Positions 30,589-40,323 of a DNA stretch of 48,801 nt are shown in pieces (positions within the stretch are counted from its first letter, which is position 1; every line of letters starts with the position of its first letter). Made by a program: the position numbers and the translations under genes. Where the stretch lies: contig CAILJH010000281.1 in NCBI GenBank assembly GCA_903834475.1, positions 1-48,801 on the forward strand, in the 5' to 3' direction. Source of the stretch: an uncultured Prolixibacteraceae bacterium (lineage in GTDB: Bacteria > Bacteroidota > Bacteroidia > Bacteroidales > Prolixibacteraceae). The notes under the pieces are model-generated. The model worked only from the letters and a program-made list of their open reading frames with translations. It had not been told where the DNA came from and ran no database searches.

Positions 30589-32646
30589 ATGAAAAAATTA
30601 ATTTATTCCATATTTATACTTTTACTGACACTTTCAGTAAATGCCCAACTCGACCGCAGTATTCGTCCCAATCCGGGTCCGGCACCAAAAATTCAACTTG
30701 CCGATTACAAGCTTTTTACACTTGAAAATGGGTTAAAAGTAATTGTTGTGGAGAATCATAAAATCCCGAAAATAACCTACCAGCTCAGCCTGGATATTGA
30801 CCCGATCGTTGAAGGAGATCAGGCTGGTTATGTTTCAATCACCGGCGACCTTTTAAGGACAGGAACAAAAACCAAAACAAAAGCCGAAATTGATGAAGCT
30901 ATTGACTTTATCGGGGCATCGTTAAATACAACTTCGACCGGAATTTCCGGATCGGTGTTGACAAAATTCAGCGGTACCCTGCTTGGTATCATGAGCGATG
31001 TTTTATTCAATCCTTCTTTCCCGGCAGAAGAGCTGGAAAAATTGAAAAAGCAAAACATTTCCGGTATCCAAATGGCTAAGAATGATGCAAAATCAATTGC
31101 AAGTAATATTAATTCAACGGTAATGTTCGGAAATAAACATCCTTATGGCGAAATTAATTCTGAAAAAGCCTTTGAAAATATCACTATGGACAAATGCAAA
31201 GAATATTACAAAACGTATTTCAGACCAAATGTGGCTTACCTGATTATTGTCGGCGACATTACTGTGAAAGAAGCTCAGGCGCAGGCCAACCAATATTTTG
31301 GGAAATGGGAAAAAGGCGTTGTACCGGCTCATCCGTATAATTTTCCTGAAATGAATAAATCGCCTCGGGTGGTTATCGGCAACAGGGATGGTGCTGTACA
31401 ATCGGTAATCATGGTTAGTTATCCGCTTGATTTTAAGACCGGTAATCCCGATGCAATTAAAGCAAGTGTCATGAATTCGATCTTGGGTGGCGGAAGCCTT
31501 TCGTCACGTATTAATGCAAATTTAAGGGAAAAGAAGGCCTATACTTATGGTGCATATTCTTCGTTAAACCCTGATAAACTGGTGGGTTCGTTCAATGCCT
31601 CGGGAGAGGTAAAAGGCGAAGCGACCGACAGTGCCATGGTTGCTTTGCTTTTCGAAATTAACCGGATGATTAGCGAACCTGTTGACAGCAAATTGCTTGA
31701 ACAGGTAAAAAGCAGGATGAACGGTTCGTTTGCACGGTCGCTTGAAAATCCTTCGACCATAGCCCAATTTGCCCTGAATATTGAAAAATATAAATTGCCT
31801 AAAGATTATTATGCCACCTACCTCGAAAAACTCAGCAAAGTTTCTGTGGCCGATGTACAGGAGATGGCAAAAAAATATTTAAAACCTGAAAATGCAAATA
31901 TCATTGCCGTTGGAAATGCCGACAAGCTTCAAAAGACCATGGTGAAATTTTCGAATGATGGCAAAGTTGAATTGCGTGATTATTACGGCAATCCGGTAAA
32001 AGCTGCAGAAACTCCATCAAACCTGACAGGAATGGATGTTATTTCCAAATACTTGGAGGCTATCGGAGGCAAGGAAAAGCTTCAGAAAATCAATGATATA
32101 ACCACTAAGATGGGAATGGAGATGCAGGGGATGAAGATTGAAATCATTAATAAACAGAAGGCGCCAAACAAGTTGAAAGTTGAAACCCTGATGGGTGGGA
32201 ATGTCGTGTCAACTCAGGTTTGCAATGGAGTTAAGGCTATGGTTAAAAGCCCGCAGGGTAACATGGAACTGACTGGCGAACAATTAGAAGAAATGCTGTC
32301 GCAAGCAACATTGAATGTTGAATTATACCTTGACAAATTGGGAATCAAAGCGGAACTGAAAGGTTCAGAAGATGTTGATGGCCAGCCAGCCTGGAAAGTA
32401 CAGATGACTTCGCCTTCAGGAAAAAATACGGTTGATTTTTACGATCAGAAAAGCGGTTTGAAAGTTAAATCTGTTGCCCAACAGGGACAGATGAGTGTAA
32501 CATCCACTTATTCGGATTACCGCCCGGTTGAAGGTGTTTTATTCCCGTTTAAACTGAAGCAGTCTGCCGGGCCACAATCATTTGACATTATTGTTTCAGG
32601 TGTGGAAGTAAATAAAGGTATCGAAGATTCGGTATTTGAATTGTAA
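30589..32646 (+). CDS. M16-fold partner protein with C-terminal lipoprotein-sorting-like domain
   Basis: A 685-residue protein with a signal peptide (LILLLTLSVNAQ type). Residues about 40-470 have the M16 fold; where the catalytic subunit has HxxEH, this one reads GDQAGYVSITGDLLRTGT, so it is inactive. GGGSLSSRINANLREKKAYTYGAYS is the conserved substrate-side motif. After about residue 490 a beta-rich domain follows (DVISKYLEAIGGKEKLQKINDITTKMGMEMQGMK...), like the outer-membrane lipoprotein carrier fold. It likely forms the substrate-binding half of the dimer. Confidence 0.9.
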   Translation: MKKLIYSIFILLLTLSVNAQLDRSIRPNPGPAPKIQLADYKLFTLENGLKVIVVENHKIPKITYQLSLDIDPIVEGDQAGYVSITGDLLRTGTKTKTKAEIDEAIDFIGASLNTTSTGISGSVLTKFSGTLLGIMSDVLFNPSFPAEELEKLKKQNISGIQMAKNDAKSIASNINSTVMFGNKHPYGEINSEKAFENITMDKCKEYYKTYFRPNVAYLIIVGDITVKEAQAQANQYFGKWEKGVVPAHPYNFPEMNKSPRVVIGNRDGAVQSVIMVSYPLDFKTGNPDAIKASVMNSILGGGSLSSRINANLREKKAYTYGAYSSLNPDKLVGSFNASGEVKGEATDSAMVALLFEINRMISEPVDSKLLEQVKSRMNGSFARSLENPSTIAQFALNIEKYKLPKDYYATYLEKLSKVSVADVQEMAKKYLKPENANIIAVGNADKLQKTMVKFSNDGKVELRDYYGNPVKAAETPSNLTGMDVISKYLEAIGGKEKLQKINDITTKMGMEMQGMKIEIINKQKAPNKLKVETLMGGNVVSTQVCNGVKAMVKSPQGNMELTGEQLEEMLSQATLNVELYLDKLGIKAELKGSEDVDGQPAWKVQMTSPSGKNTVDFYDQKSGLKVKSVAQQGQMSVTSTYSDYRPVEGVLFPFKLKQSAGPQSFDIIVSGVEVNKGIEDSVFEL

Positions 32647-32663
32647 AATTTCTTGAGAATAAA

Positions 32664-32709
32664 CCGATTATAAAAAAAGCTCCTAATGAGGGGCTTTTTT
32701 TATAATCGG
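32664..32709. terminator. Bidirectional-looking terminator hairpin
   Basis: CCGATTATAAAAAAAGC pairs with GCTTTTTTTATAATCGG, with the inner CTCC/GGGG extension and a TAATGA loop. The A- and T-tracts sit inside the stem, so transcripts from either side would end in a U-run. It ends the M16 pair. Confidence 0.8.
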
Positions 32710-32809
32710 ATTTCTCTGAATGATTGTTTCCCTAAATCAAATTTTCCCGGTTATGTCAACTGTTTGAAACCAGAGAATCAAAAATTTCAATTCAAACTAC
32801 TAAATTTGA

Positions 32810-32817
32810 TATATTTG
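32810..32817 (+). promoter_or_regulatory. -7 element of the DUF1016 gene
   Basis: TATATTTG matches TAnnTTTG, 36 bp before the ATG. A weak -33 (TTTC) lies 21 bp upstream. The gene thus has its own promoter between two other units. Confidence 0.5.
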
Positions 32818-32853
32818 GCTATCGCTTTAGTTGAAAATAAATAACGAATTTCA

Positions 32854-33867
32854 ATGGAACTAAATATAAGTGAAAACTATGACCAATTAGTCCATCAGAT
32901 TTCTGAAACATACATTCAAGGTCAACGGAAGGCAGTTGCAGCGGTTAATTCAACTATGGTTGAAACATATTGGCAAATTGGTCAGTACATTATAGAGTTC
33001 GAACAAGGGGGTCATATTAAAGCTGCTTATGGGAAAGCCCTTTTGCCGAATCTTTCTAAAGATCTGATACTTTCATTTGGCAAGGGGTTTAGTCTAAGCA
33101 ATATTATCAGGATGAGGCAATTGTACGTTATTTTTCCAATTTATGCGGAGCTTCCGCATAAATTGAGTTGGACTCATCTTGTCGAATTGCTGAAAATTGA
33201 CGACCCTATTGAAAGGTCCTTTTATACCAGGCAAACAATGCTTGAAAATTGGAGTACAACAGAACTTATTCGCCAAAAGAAAGCTTCATTGTTCTTGCGG
33301 TTGGCCATTTCAAAAGATAAGGAAGGAATAATAAAATTGGCTGAACAAGGTCAAATTATTGAAAAGCCGATGGATCTTATCCGCGACCCCTATGTACTCG
33401 AATTTCTTAAAATACCAGAGCCGTACCATTTATCCGAAACCGATTTAGAAACCCGGTTGATTGATCATTTACAGCATTTTCTACTTGAACTGGGAAAAGG
33501 TTTTGCTTTTATTGGCCGGCAATACCGAATTACTCTTGGCAACAGACCCCATTATGTCGATTTGGTGTTTTACCATCGTATCCTCAAATGCTTTGTAATC
33601 ATCGATCTAAAAAAAGAAGAAGCCGGGTACGAAGATGTTGGACAAATGAACATGTACCTTGGTTATTTCGAAAACGAAGAAAACACTCCAAGCGATAACC
33701 CACCAATTGGCATTGTGTTAGCAAAACAAAAAGATGATTTACTGGTTCAATATGCCATGCACAACATCAGCTCACAACTTTTTGTCAGCAAATACCAGCT
33801 TTATCTGCCCGATAGGCAAACACTTCAAGACAGGCTTACAGCGTTACTGCAAAATTCGGGGGAATAA
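32854..33867 (+). CDS. DUF1016/YhcG-type PDDEXK nuclease-fold protein
   Basis: A 337-residue protein. N-terminal DUF1016 helical domain (VAAVNSTMVETYWQIGQYIIEFEQ, SFGKGFSLSNIIRMRQLYVIFP), then a PDDEXK-like core: FIGRQYRITLGNRPHYVDLVFYHRILKCFVIIDLKKEEAGYEDVGQMNMYLGYF, with D and the IDLK lysine as catalytic candidates. Family members are often found with restriction-modification or on mobile islands. Here it stands alone between housekeeping-type genes and has no relation to the sulfur theme, so it may be a passenger. An in-gene palindrome (TTATGCGGA/TTCCGCATAA) lies at 33141-33161. Confidence 0.9.
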   Translation: MELNISENYDQLVHQISETYIQGQRKAVAAVNSTMVETYWQIGQYIIEFEQGGHIKAAYGKALLPNLSKDLILSFGKGFSLSNIIRMRQLYVIFPIYAELPHKLSWTHLVELLKIDDPIERSFYTRQTMLENWSTTELIRQKKASLFLRLAISKDKEGIIKLAEQGQIIEKPMDLIRDPYVLEFLKIPEPYHLSETDLETRLIDHLQHFLLELGKGFAFIGRQYRITLGNRPHYVDLVFYHRILKCFVIIDLKKEEAGYEDVGQMNMYLGYFENEENTPSDNPPIGIVLAKQKDDLLVQYAMHNISSQLFVSKYQLYLPDRQTLQDRLTALLQNSGE

Positions 33868-33887
33868 AATAAGTCAAAATGTAATAA

Positions 33888-36593
33888 TCACTCCACAAAA
33901 ACACACTTCTTACTTCGTCTTGCAAGTGTTTGCTGATAATTTCCCAAAGCCTGATCCATTTCGTTTGACTTTTCATCGTGGCAATTCAGGCAACTACCCA
34001 CTTCCAGAATCCGTTTTTGTTCGGCTACCGAGAATGGCCGGAGCGTGTTGCGCGTTGAATTGGGCGTTTGTGCTTCTTTCAGGAATCCGGTCCAGGCATC
34101 TTCGGGTAAATTGTCGTTTGGATTGAGTGCAAAACGAGGTACAAAAGTCCAGCTTCCGGTATTTCCGGCAATGCGGTAAATCAGTTCACCTCGTCCAAAA
34201 CCAATGGCCAGCGGATCGTTGTGGCACGATTTGCAGCTGCGGCTCGCGCGTTGGGTGGTGTGCCCCGAAGTTGGAGCATACAAACGATGAAACCTTTTTC
34301 CTTTTCCATTGGTGAATGATTCGTGATCAATGCTCATGACCATACCCGGCATAGCTGTCACCACCTGATTGGTGGCTTCATTTACGCCTAAAACAGGAGG
34401 TTCGGCCAGGCTCTTTCCGGCAAATTCAATCCAGGTTCCACGAGTCGGTTTTCCAGACAGCATATCGAATCCACTGGTTTCTTTTTCAAACGAATTGTGG
34501 CAACCAATGCATTGTGGCACCCATGCCGTGTGGCACGACCCACAGCTCAGGCGACTGTGTCCTTTACCTTTGGTACAAGCTGAAGCCGGTGGTTTCGACT
34601 CATGATCTTTACCTGTTAGTTTATCCGTCAGGAAAATCCGGTTCAGCGAATCAACATGGGTATTCAATAGAGCCTGATGATTTTTGGTGGTTTGCACCAC
34701 TTTGGTTTTCGGATTAGTTTTTCGCAGCCAGGCAATCATCTGCGATTCCTTGTCGGGAAGCAACGATACTGCTATTGAACTGACTTTTCCTGAATTGTGG
34801 CAATCTACACATTGAATACCGACGGCCTCTTCTTTGTGAGTGTGATGTTTCCCATCACCCATGAGGTCGTATGAAGTATGGCAATCGATACACGACATTC
34901 CCTTTTCATGGTGAACATCGGCCTGTCTAAATTCGAGTACTCTTTCATCAGGCAAGACGCGGGTTTTGGCTAAATTGTTCGCGGTGGTTCCTTCTGCGGT
35001 TTCGTTCCAGCCTTCGTAATTGAGCGAAATCCGGCCCGAGCGACTGTGACAACTCAGGCAGCGATCGTTTGAAACCTGAATGTCGATGCCTGGATGAATT
35101 TCAGGGGAATTAGCTGAATTTTTTGCCTTCATTCGTTTCATGCTTTGAGTGGCCTCATCGCTATAGTGCAGGTGACAGGCATTGCATCCGCCACCCCGTT
35201 CGAGCCATTCGGCATTTCCGGTTTTTGTTTTTTCCATACCCAGGTGACAACCGGCACAAAGGTTTCGCAGGTGCGTGTCGGCAGCCGAATAACCGAGGTT
35301 TTTAACTTGAAAACTATCATTGAGCGAAGCCGTTTCGCCAAAAACGAATTTATCAACGGCAATGATTCCACTCTGGCTGGTCATCAACGATTTTTGCATC
35401 CGGTTGGACATATCCGGATGACAGTTTTGAGTACCACAAGTTTGTTTCACATTGGTGAAATTGCCCGGTACCAAAATCATATTCCGGTGAGCCTTCGACT
35501 TTGAAGTTGCATACGCATCGCCCAGATGGCAGGCAACACAGCCCATTACTGCCGGATTATGCGATTCGGATAAACCTGTCATAGCCGAATGACAAAGCAG
35601 GCAACTTTCCCTTTTTTGATTGTCAGGAATGATTACTGGCTTATCAGAACTGAACAGATCCACAGGATCAAAAATCAGGAGTTGCTCTTCGGAAGATTGG
35701 TTTTCTTTCCACGATTTCCATTCCCAGTTTTCGCCCCGGAAAAGCAGTGCAACCAGGGTCATGGTCAGGTAAAGAATGCCGGCAACCATCAAAATGCGTT
35801 TGGTCAGTATGCTGTAATTTTTCCTGAATCGGGGAAGGAAAAATACAAGGCTGAGTAAAATGAAAATCAGGACAATGATATAGGCCGGATGGCTGGTCAG
35901 GTGAAGCATTTCCTGAATGCCAACAAAAAACCAGGGACCTTTGATTTGCTGACTGTCGGCTTGTCCCAGAGGCGCCCGAAACATCAGGCTGAAAAAGAGA
36001 ATGATCAGAAAAACGATGATCCAGGATTTCCTTTTCGGCCAGATGGTTTTCACGTGATCGTAAACCGCAACAAACAAAAGAATGGTTCCGGTGGCAATAT
36101 GCTGAACGTAAACCATTTGATAGTTCCCGTCTACACCGGAAAACGCAGAACTCAGAAGTTTGCCAAAAAACGGTACCGATTCGAGAAGAGAGGCCAAAAT
36201 CCGTCGTGCCTGAATGCCGGCTGCATCGCCTTTCAGGATAAAACCTGAAATCATTTCGTAACCCAGAAAAATCAAAACTAAGCACAGATTCAGCCAGGTT
36301 CGCCGATCCCGGATATTGGTTTCAGTTGATTTTGAAAGATGATCGTACACATGCAGAACGCTGAAAATGAAGAATAACTGGGCGCTCCAGTAATGGAAAT
36401 TCCGCACAAATGATCCGGCCGGATTAAAGAGAAGGATGTCAGAAACAGACTGATGGGCATGCGTGAAATCGTACGGGATGGCCAGCAAAATCCCGCTGAC
36501 GGCACAGATCAGCAGCGACGAGCCTGCTATCCAGCCGGCAGTATCGAATTGCAGGAACTTCTTTAGTTTTGGCAGGTGCATTCCGAAAACCAA
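33888..36593 (-). CDS. Cytochrome b fused to a 12-heme cytochrome c
   Basis: A 901-residue protein. Residues about 1-230 resemble cytochrome b6/b: AGWIAGSSLLICAVSGILLAIPYDF, NFHYWSAQLFFIFSVLHVYDHL and VQHIATGTILLFVAVYDHVKTIW supply paired His ligands. Two or three more membrane spans follow to about residue 290. The rest is a periplasmic multiheme cytochrome: eleven CxxCH sites (CLLCH, CVACH, CAGCH, CNACH, CLSCH, CIDCH, CVDCH, CGSCH, CIGCH, CKSCH, CLNCH) plus one CGTQNCH with a four-residue gap. The adjacent Rieske gene suggests a quinol-oxidising Rieske/b complex whose electrons leave through a heme wire. The electron acceptor is unknown (periplasmic reductase or extracellular). Confidence 0.92.
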   Translation of the reverse strand: MVFGMHLPKLKKFLQFDTAGWIAGSSLLICAVSGILLAIPYDFTHAHQSVSDILLFNPAGSFVRNFHYWSAQLFFIFSVLHVYDHLSKSTETNIRDRRTWLNLCLVLIFLGYEMISGFILKGDAAGIQARRILASLLESVPFFGKLLSSAFSGVDGNYQMVYVQHIATGTILLFVAVYDHVKTIWPKRKSWIIVFLIILFFSLMFRAPLGQADSQQIKGPWFFVGIQEMLHLTSHPAYIIVLIFILLSLVFFLPRFRKNYSILTKRILMVAGILYLTMTLVALLFRGENWEWKSWKENQSSEEQLLIFDPVDLFSSDKPVIIPDNQKRESCLLCHSAMTGLSESHNPAVMGCVACHLGDAYATSKSKAHRNMILVPGNFTNVKQTCGTQNCHPDMSNRMQKSLMTSQSGIIAVDKFVFGETASLNDSFQVKNLGYSAADTHLRNLCAGCHLGMEKTKTGNAEWLERGGGCNACHLHYSDEATQSMKRMKAKNSANSPEIHPGIDIQVSNDRCLSCHSRSGRISLNYEGWNETAEGTTANNLAKTRVLPDERVLEFRQADVHHEKGMSCIDCHTSYDLMGDGKHHTHKEEAVGIQCVDCHNSGKVSSIAVSLLPDKESQMIAWLRKTNPKTKVVQTTKNHQALLNTHVDSLNRIFLTDKLTGKDHESKPPASACTKGKGHSRLSCGSCHTAWVPQCIGCHNSFEKETSGFDMLSGKPTRGTWIEFAGKSLAEPPVLGVNEATNQVVTAMPGMVMSIDHESFTNGKGKRFHRLYAPTSGHTTQRASRSCKSCHNDPLAIGFGRGELIYRIAGNTGSWTFVPRFALNPNDNLPEDAWTGFLKEAQTPNSTRNTLRPFSVAEQKRILEVGSCLNCHDEKSNEMDQALGNYQQTLARRSKKCVFVE

Positions 36594-36639
36594 TTTTATA
36601 ATTATAGATTAATTACTTTCTCTAAAATACCAGTTACCT

Positions 36640-36708
36640 CGTCATCCTGAACTTGTTTCAGGATCCCAACCATTTTTTGATGGACCCCGAAATAAATTCG
36701 GGGTGACG
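36640..36708. repeat. Dispersed intergenic repeat (CGTCATCCTGAAC...GGTGACG)
   Basis: Outer arms CGTCA and TGACG; inside, TCCTGAACTTGTTTCAGGA and CCCCGAAATAAATTCGGGG are two hairpins. Related to the element at 8375-8457. It lies between the Rieske stop and the cytochrome b start. Confidence 0.65.
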
Positions 36709-36731
36709 GGTTCTGATTTTGTTCTTGCAAA

Positions 36732-37157
36732 TCAAGTTGTTTTTCCGAAGGGCTGCAACCTTACTACCCATTGCCCCTTTTTCTGATCAAACCGGCACTC
36801 AATTTCCTGCAGAGGTTTTATGGCCGGGCCTTTCAATGGATTTCCGGTTTCGGCATCAAATTGTGAACCGTGGCAATTGCATTGCAGTATTGTTCCTGTA
36901 TTTGTTCCAATCCGGCAACCTGCGTGCGTACATTTGGTTAAAAATGCACGAACAGTATGATCATTTCTGAAGATGTAATATTTTTCAAAATAGCTGATTC
37001 CCATTGGAAAATCTTTCCCATGCCTGAATTCCAACCGGTTCTCACGTTCAGTCTGAACACCTGAAAGCCGGTGCCAGATCCAAACAACCAGTCCACAAAT
37101 TAAAGTTGTTCCAATCCGAAAAAAAGATTTTCTGGTGATCAGTTTTTGTTTTTCCAT
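36732..37157 (-). CDS. Rieske iron-sulfur protein
   Basis: A 141-residue protein. N-terminal basic stretch (KQKLITRKSFFRIG) and one hydrophobic segment (TTLICGLVVWIW) form a membrane anchor or Tat-like signal. The [2Fe-2S] site is CTHAGC (CxH) and CNCHGSQFD (CxxH) with the usual spacing; the end PLQEIECRFD closes the fold. It takes electrons from quinol at cytochrome b and passes them to a cytochrome c, here probably the fused multiheme protein encoded next. I start at MEKQKL; two earlier codons are possible. Confidence 0.93.
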   Translation of the reverse strand: MEKQKLITRKSFFRIGTTLICGLVVWIWHRLSGVQTERENRLEFRHGKDFPMGISYFEKYYIFRNDHTVRAFLTKCTHAGCRIGTNTGTILQCNCHGSQFDAETGNPLKGPAIKPLQEIECRFDQKKGQWVVRLQPFGKTT

Positions 37158-37178
37158 AATAACGGCCATTCGGCGACT

Positions 37179-37211
37179 CAAATCTACAACTTTTATATCT
37201 GAACCGACAAA
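37179..37211 (-). promoter_or_regulatory. Promoter of the Rieske/cytochrome b unit
   Basis: Minus-strand -7 element TAGATTTG with a TTTG 21 bp upstream. It starts about 20 nt before the Rieske ATG in a 303-bp divergent region. The rest of that region (up to 37361) shows an imperfect repeat but no gene. Confidence 0.55.
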
Positions 37212-37361
37212 ACTGGTTTTCTGCCAAAAACGTTATAAATCATTTTAATTTATGATACAGGTCATAAAATAAAGTGAGAACATTTAGTGCTGTTTATTTG
37301 ATTGAATTAGAGGCACTTATGTTGACGTCTCTAATTATGTAGATATTTAGAATCTCTGTTC

Positions 37362-37392
37362 GTTGTTAAGTTCAAGGTTTCATATACTTTTG
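37362..37392 (+). promoter_or_regulatory. Promoter of the psr-like operon
   Basis: -33 element GTTG, 19-bp spacer, then -7 element TACTTTTG: a consensus Bacteroidetes promoter. The expected leader is about 60 nt and the first gene starts at 37461. Confidence 0.65.
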
Positions 37393-37460
37393 TTTAAACC
37401 GATGTTTAGAATCAAATATTTTAAGTATTGGTATTCAATAAAACTCTAAATATCAGTAGA

Positions 37461-39704
37461 ATGCATACGAGGAGGAAGTTTATTAAAATCAGTTCATTGG
37501 GTATCGGAGCAACTGCCTTTGCCGGAGGAATGGCAAAATGGGCTATCGGCTCAACTTCACCAACCAATATTTCAACCGGTTCACAATCTCTTGCTTTTGG
37601 GAAAAAGGTTGCGACCTATTGTGAAGTCTGTTTTTGGAAATGTGCCGGCTGGGCTTATGTCACACCGAATAATCAGATTCAGAAAATCATTGGAAATGCC
37701 GATGATCCTCAGTGCAACGGTCGCCTTTGCCCTCGTGGAACCGGAGGCGTCGGTATGTTTTCTGATCCCGACCGGTTGAAAACGCCTTTAATGCGCGTGA
37801 CCAAAAACGGTGAGCAAACTTATCGTGAAGCCAGTTGGGACGAAGCGCTTGATTTCATTGCAAAAAAAATGAAGGAAATCGCTGAAAAATACGGACCGGA
37901 AAGTATGGCTTTGTTTAATCACGGTTCATCGGGCAAACATTTCACACAACTGCTCAATGCTTTTGGTTCGAATAATGTAACCGCACCTTCGTTTGCACAA
38001 TGCCGTGGACCACGCGATACCGGTTTTGAACTTACTTTTGGTGAGTCGGTTAGTAGTCCGGAAGTCACTGATATCCGCGATACGCGATGCATGGTTTTGA
38101 TTGGTTCGCACATCGGCGAAAATATGCACAACGGACAGGTTCAGGAAATGTCGGAAGCAATCGATAAAGGAGCCGTAATTATTACCGTTGATCCGCGACT
38201 TTCGACAGCTGCCAGCAAGTCGAAATACTGGTTGCCTATCAAACCATCGACCGATTTGGCCTTGCTGCTTTCGTGGATTCACGTTCTGATTTACGACGAT
38301 ATTTACAACAAGGAATATGTAGCCAAATATGCTGAAGGTTTCAACGAACTGAAGGAACACGTTAAAGATTTTACTCCGGAATGGGCGTATGGAATTACAA
38401 CCATTAAGCCGGAGCAAATCCGCCAGACGGCCCGCGAAATGGCCAATGCAGCACCTGCAGTAATTATTCATCCGGGACGGCACACCACCTGGTATGGCGA
38501 CGATGTTCAGCGTTCCCGGGCGATTGCCATTTTAAATGCCTTGCTCGGTTCATGGGGAAACCGCGGTGGAATATTCCTGAAAGAAGGAATAAAAATTCCG
38601 GAGTTTCCGCGGCCGGCCTATCCAAAACCAGCCTGGTCTTGGCAGGATACGTTGAACGGAAGATATCCGCTCGCCAAAGAATCAATCACAAATACCATTA
38701 TAGAAGCCTCAATTCCGGAAGAAGGAAAAGAGCATCAGATTAAAGGTTGGATCGTTTCAGGAACAAACCTGATTGTTTCAATACCGCTGAAAGAGCAACT
38801 GATGAAAGCGATGCAGTCGCTCGAATTGCTGGTGGTTGTTGATACCATGCCGATGGAAATTACCGGGTATGCCGATGTGGTTTTGCCCGAATGCACTTAC
38901 CTGGAACGATACGACGATTTGCGCGCGACTGCCCACCGTGAACCTACGCTTTGCCTGAGAATGCCGGCAGTTGAACCCTTGTACGAAACTAAACCTGCAT
39001 GGTGGATTTCGAAACAAATCGGCGAGCGTTTGGGTCTGGGTGCATATTACAACTATACAGATTTCAAGGAAGTCATCGACTGGCAGCTGAAACAGGTGGG
39101 TTTATCGCTCAGCGAAATGGAGCGGATTGGCACGAAAAAATTTGCACGCAAAACACCGGTCTATATTGATCCGAATTCGGATCATCAATTCAAAACCTCT
39201 TCAGGAAAAATACATTTTTATTCCAAAGAACTGGAAGAAGCCGGGTTTGATCCGATGCCAAAATATACCGCACACGATCAGCCTGAAGATGGATTTTACC
39301 GCCTGATATACGGACGCGCGCCGATGCATACCTTCAGCCGTACGGCCAACAACCGGAACCTTGTGGCGTTGATGCCTGAGAATTCGGTTTGGGTGAATCC
39401 GCAGGTTGCCGAATTATGGGGACTGAAAAAAGATCAATATGTCTGGTTGAAGAATCAGGATGGAATTGTTTCCAATTTTTCAGTCAAGGTGCGGGTTACA
39501 GAACGTATTCGCTGGGACTCGGTGTATATTGTCCATGGGTTTGGGCATCACCACAAACCACTCACTTACGCTTTCGGGCGTGGTGTGAACGATACCGAAC
39601 TGATCAGCAAAATTTCAGTCGATCCGATTATGGGAGGCACCGGAATGCGCGGAAACTTTGTCACCTTCGTTAAAGTCCAACCAAAAAAGGAGGCTAAATC
39701 ATGA
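37461..39704 (+). CDS. psrA: Polysulfide/thiosulfate reductase-like molybdopterin catalytic subunit
   Basis: A 747-residue protein of the DMSO-reductase family. A Tat signal with RRKFIK lies at residues 4-9. The N-terminal 4Fe-4S site is CEVCFWKC with a fourth Cys in GRLCPRG. The likely Mo ligand is the Cys in PSFAQCRGPRDTGFELTFG. Bis-MGD contacts include VDPRLSTAASKSKYWLPIKP, HPGRHTTWYGDD and the C-terminal FGHHHKPLTYAFGRG. Size and the Cys ligand match PsrA/PhsA rather than arsenate or tetrathionate reductases. Its reaction would be polysulfide or thiosulfate reduction (or the reverse) in the periplasm. The ATG is taken over an upstream TTG, giving the Tat signal at the N-terminus. Overlaps psrB as ATGA. 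Confidence 0.88.
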   Translation: MHTRRKFIKISSLGIGATAFAGGMAKWAIGSTSPTNISTGSQSLAFGKKVATYCEVCFWKCAGWAYVTPNNQIQKIIGNADDPQCNGRLCPRGTGGVGMFSDPDRLKTPLMRVTKNGEQTYREASWDEALDFIAKKMKEIAEKYGPESMALFNHGSSGKHFTQLLNAFGSNNVTAPSFAQCRGPRDTGFELTFGESVSSPEVTDIRDTRCMVLIGSHIGENMHNGQVQEMSEAIDKGAVIITVDPRLSTAASKSKYWLPIKPSTDLALLLSWIHVLIYDDIYNKEYVAKYAEGFNELKEHVKDFTPEWAYGITTIKPEQIRQTAREMANAAPAVIIHPGRHTTWYGDDVQRSRAIAILNALLGSWGNRGGIFLKEGIKIPEFPRPAYPKPAWSWQDTLNGRYPLAKESITNTIIEASIPEEGKEHQIKGWIVSGTNLIVSIPLKEQLMKAMQSLELLVVVDTMPMEITGYADVVLPECTYLERYDDLRATAHREPTLCLRMPAVEPLYETKPAWWISKQIGERLGLGAYYNYTDFKEVIDWQLKQVGLSLSEMERIGTKKFARKTPVYIDPNSDHQFKTSSGKIHFYSKELEEAGFDPMPKYTAHDQPEDGFYRLIYGRAPMHTFSRTANNRNLVALMPENSVWVNPQVAELWGLKKDQYVWLKNQDGIVSNFSVKVRVTERIRWDSVYIVHGFGHHHKPLTYAFGRGVNDTELISKISVDPIMGGTGMRGNFVTFVKVQPKKEAKS

Positions 39705-40234
39705 GATACGCAATGGCTATTGATACCCGGAAATGTGTAGGTTGCAGTGATTGTGTGGTGGCCTGCCAGACCGAAAACAATGTACCGCTGGGTTTCTGCC
39801 GCGACTGGGTTGTTGAGGTTGTTGACGGAACTTACCCGAATGTCAGCATCGAACTTCGCTCGGAACGTTGCAACCATTGCGACAATTCGCCCTGCGTGCG
39901 CTGCTGCCCGACCGGTGCCAGTCATTTCGAAGAGGGCGGAATTGTTCTGGTAGAGCACAACAAGTGTATTGGCTGCGGAGCCTGCATTCAGGCTTGTCCG
40001 TATGATGCACGTTACTCGCATCCGGAAGGATATGTTGACAAATGTACCTTCTGCATTCACCGGGTTCGTGAAGGAAAAGATCCGGCCTGTGTGAGCGTTT
40101 GCCCTACAAGCTGCATGTATTTTGGTGATCTCGACGATCCGAATTCGAAAGTTGTGAATATGCTGAAGAACCGGAAATTCAAATCGCTGGCTCCGGAAGC
40201 AGGCACCAAACCACAGATATTTTACCTCGTTTAA
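39701..40234 (+). CDS. psrB: Four-cluster ferredoxin subunit (PsrB-like)
   Basis: A 177-residue protein with four 4Fe-4S binding sets: CVGCSDCVVACQTE, CNHCDNSPCVRCCPTG, CIGCGACIQACPYDAR and CTFCIHRVREGKDPACVSVCPTS. It carries electrons between the molybdenum subunit and the membrane quinone subunit. It starts inside the psrA stop (ATGA), so the pair is made together. No own signal peptide: it is exported with PsrA by the Tat system. Confidence 0.93.
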   Translation: MRYAMAIDTRKCVGCSDCVVACQTENNVPLGFCRDWVVEVVDGTYPNVSIELRSERCNHCDNSPCVRCCPTGASHFEEGGIVLVEHNKCIGCGACIQACPYDARYSHPEGYVDKCTFCIHRVREGKDPACVSVCPTSCMYFGDLDDPNSKVVNMLKNRKFKSLAPEAGTKPQIFYLV

Positions 40235-40323
40235 ACGACTAAAACCAACGACTAAGAAAAATTGAAATCTGGTTTCTTCTAAAGTCTCTGTCGTAAAACT
40301 GAAATGATGACGTTGCCTTTTTT

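Noticed and set aside
33141..33161. Palindrome TTATGCGGA/TTCCGCATAA as a regulatory site.
   Set aside because: It lies inside the DUF1016 coding sequence and encodes ordinary residues (YAELPHK); probably coincidental.
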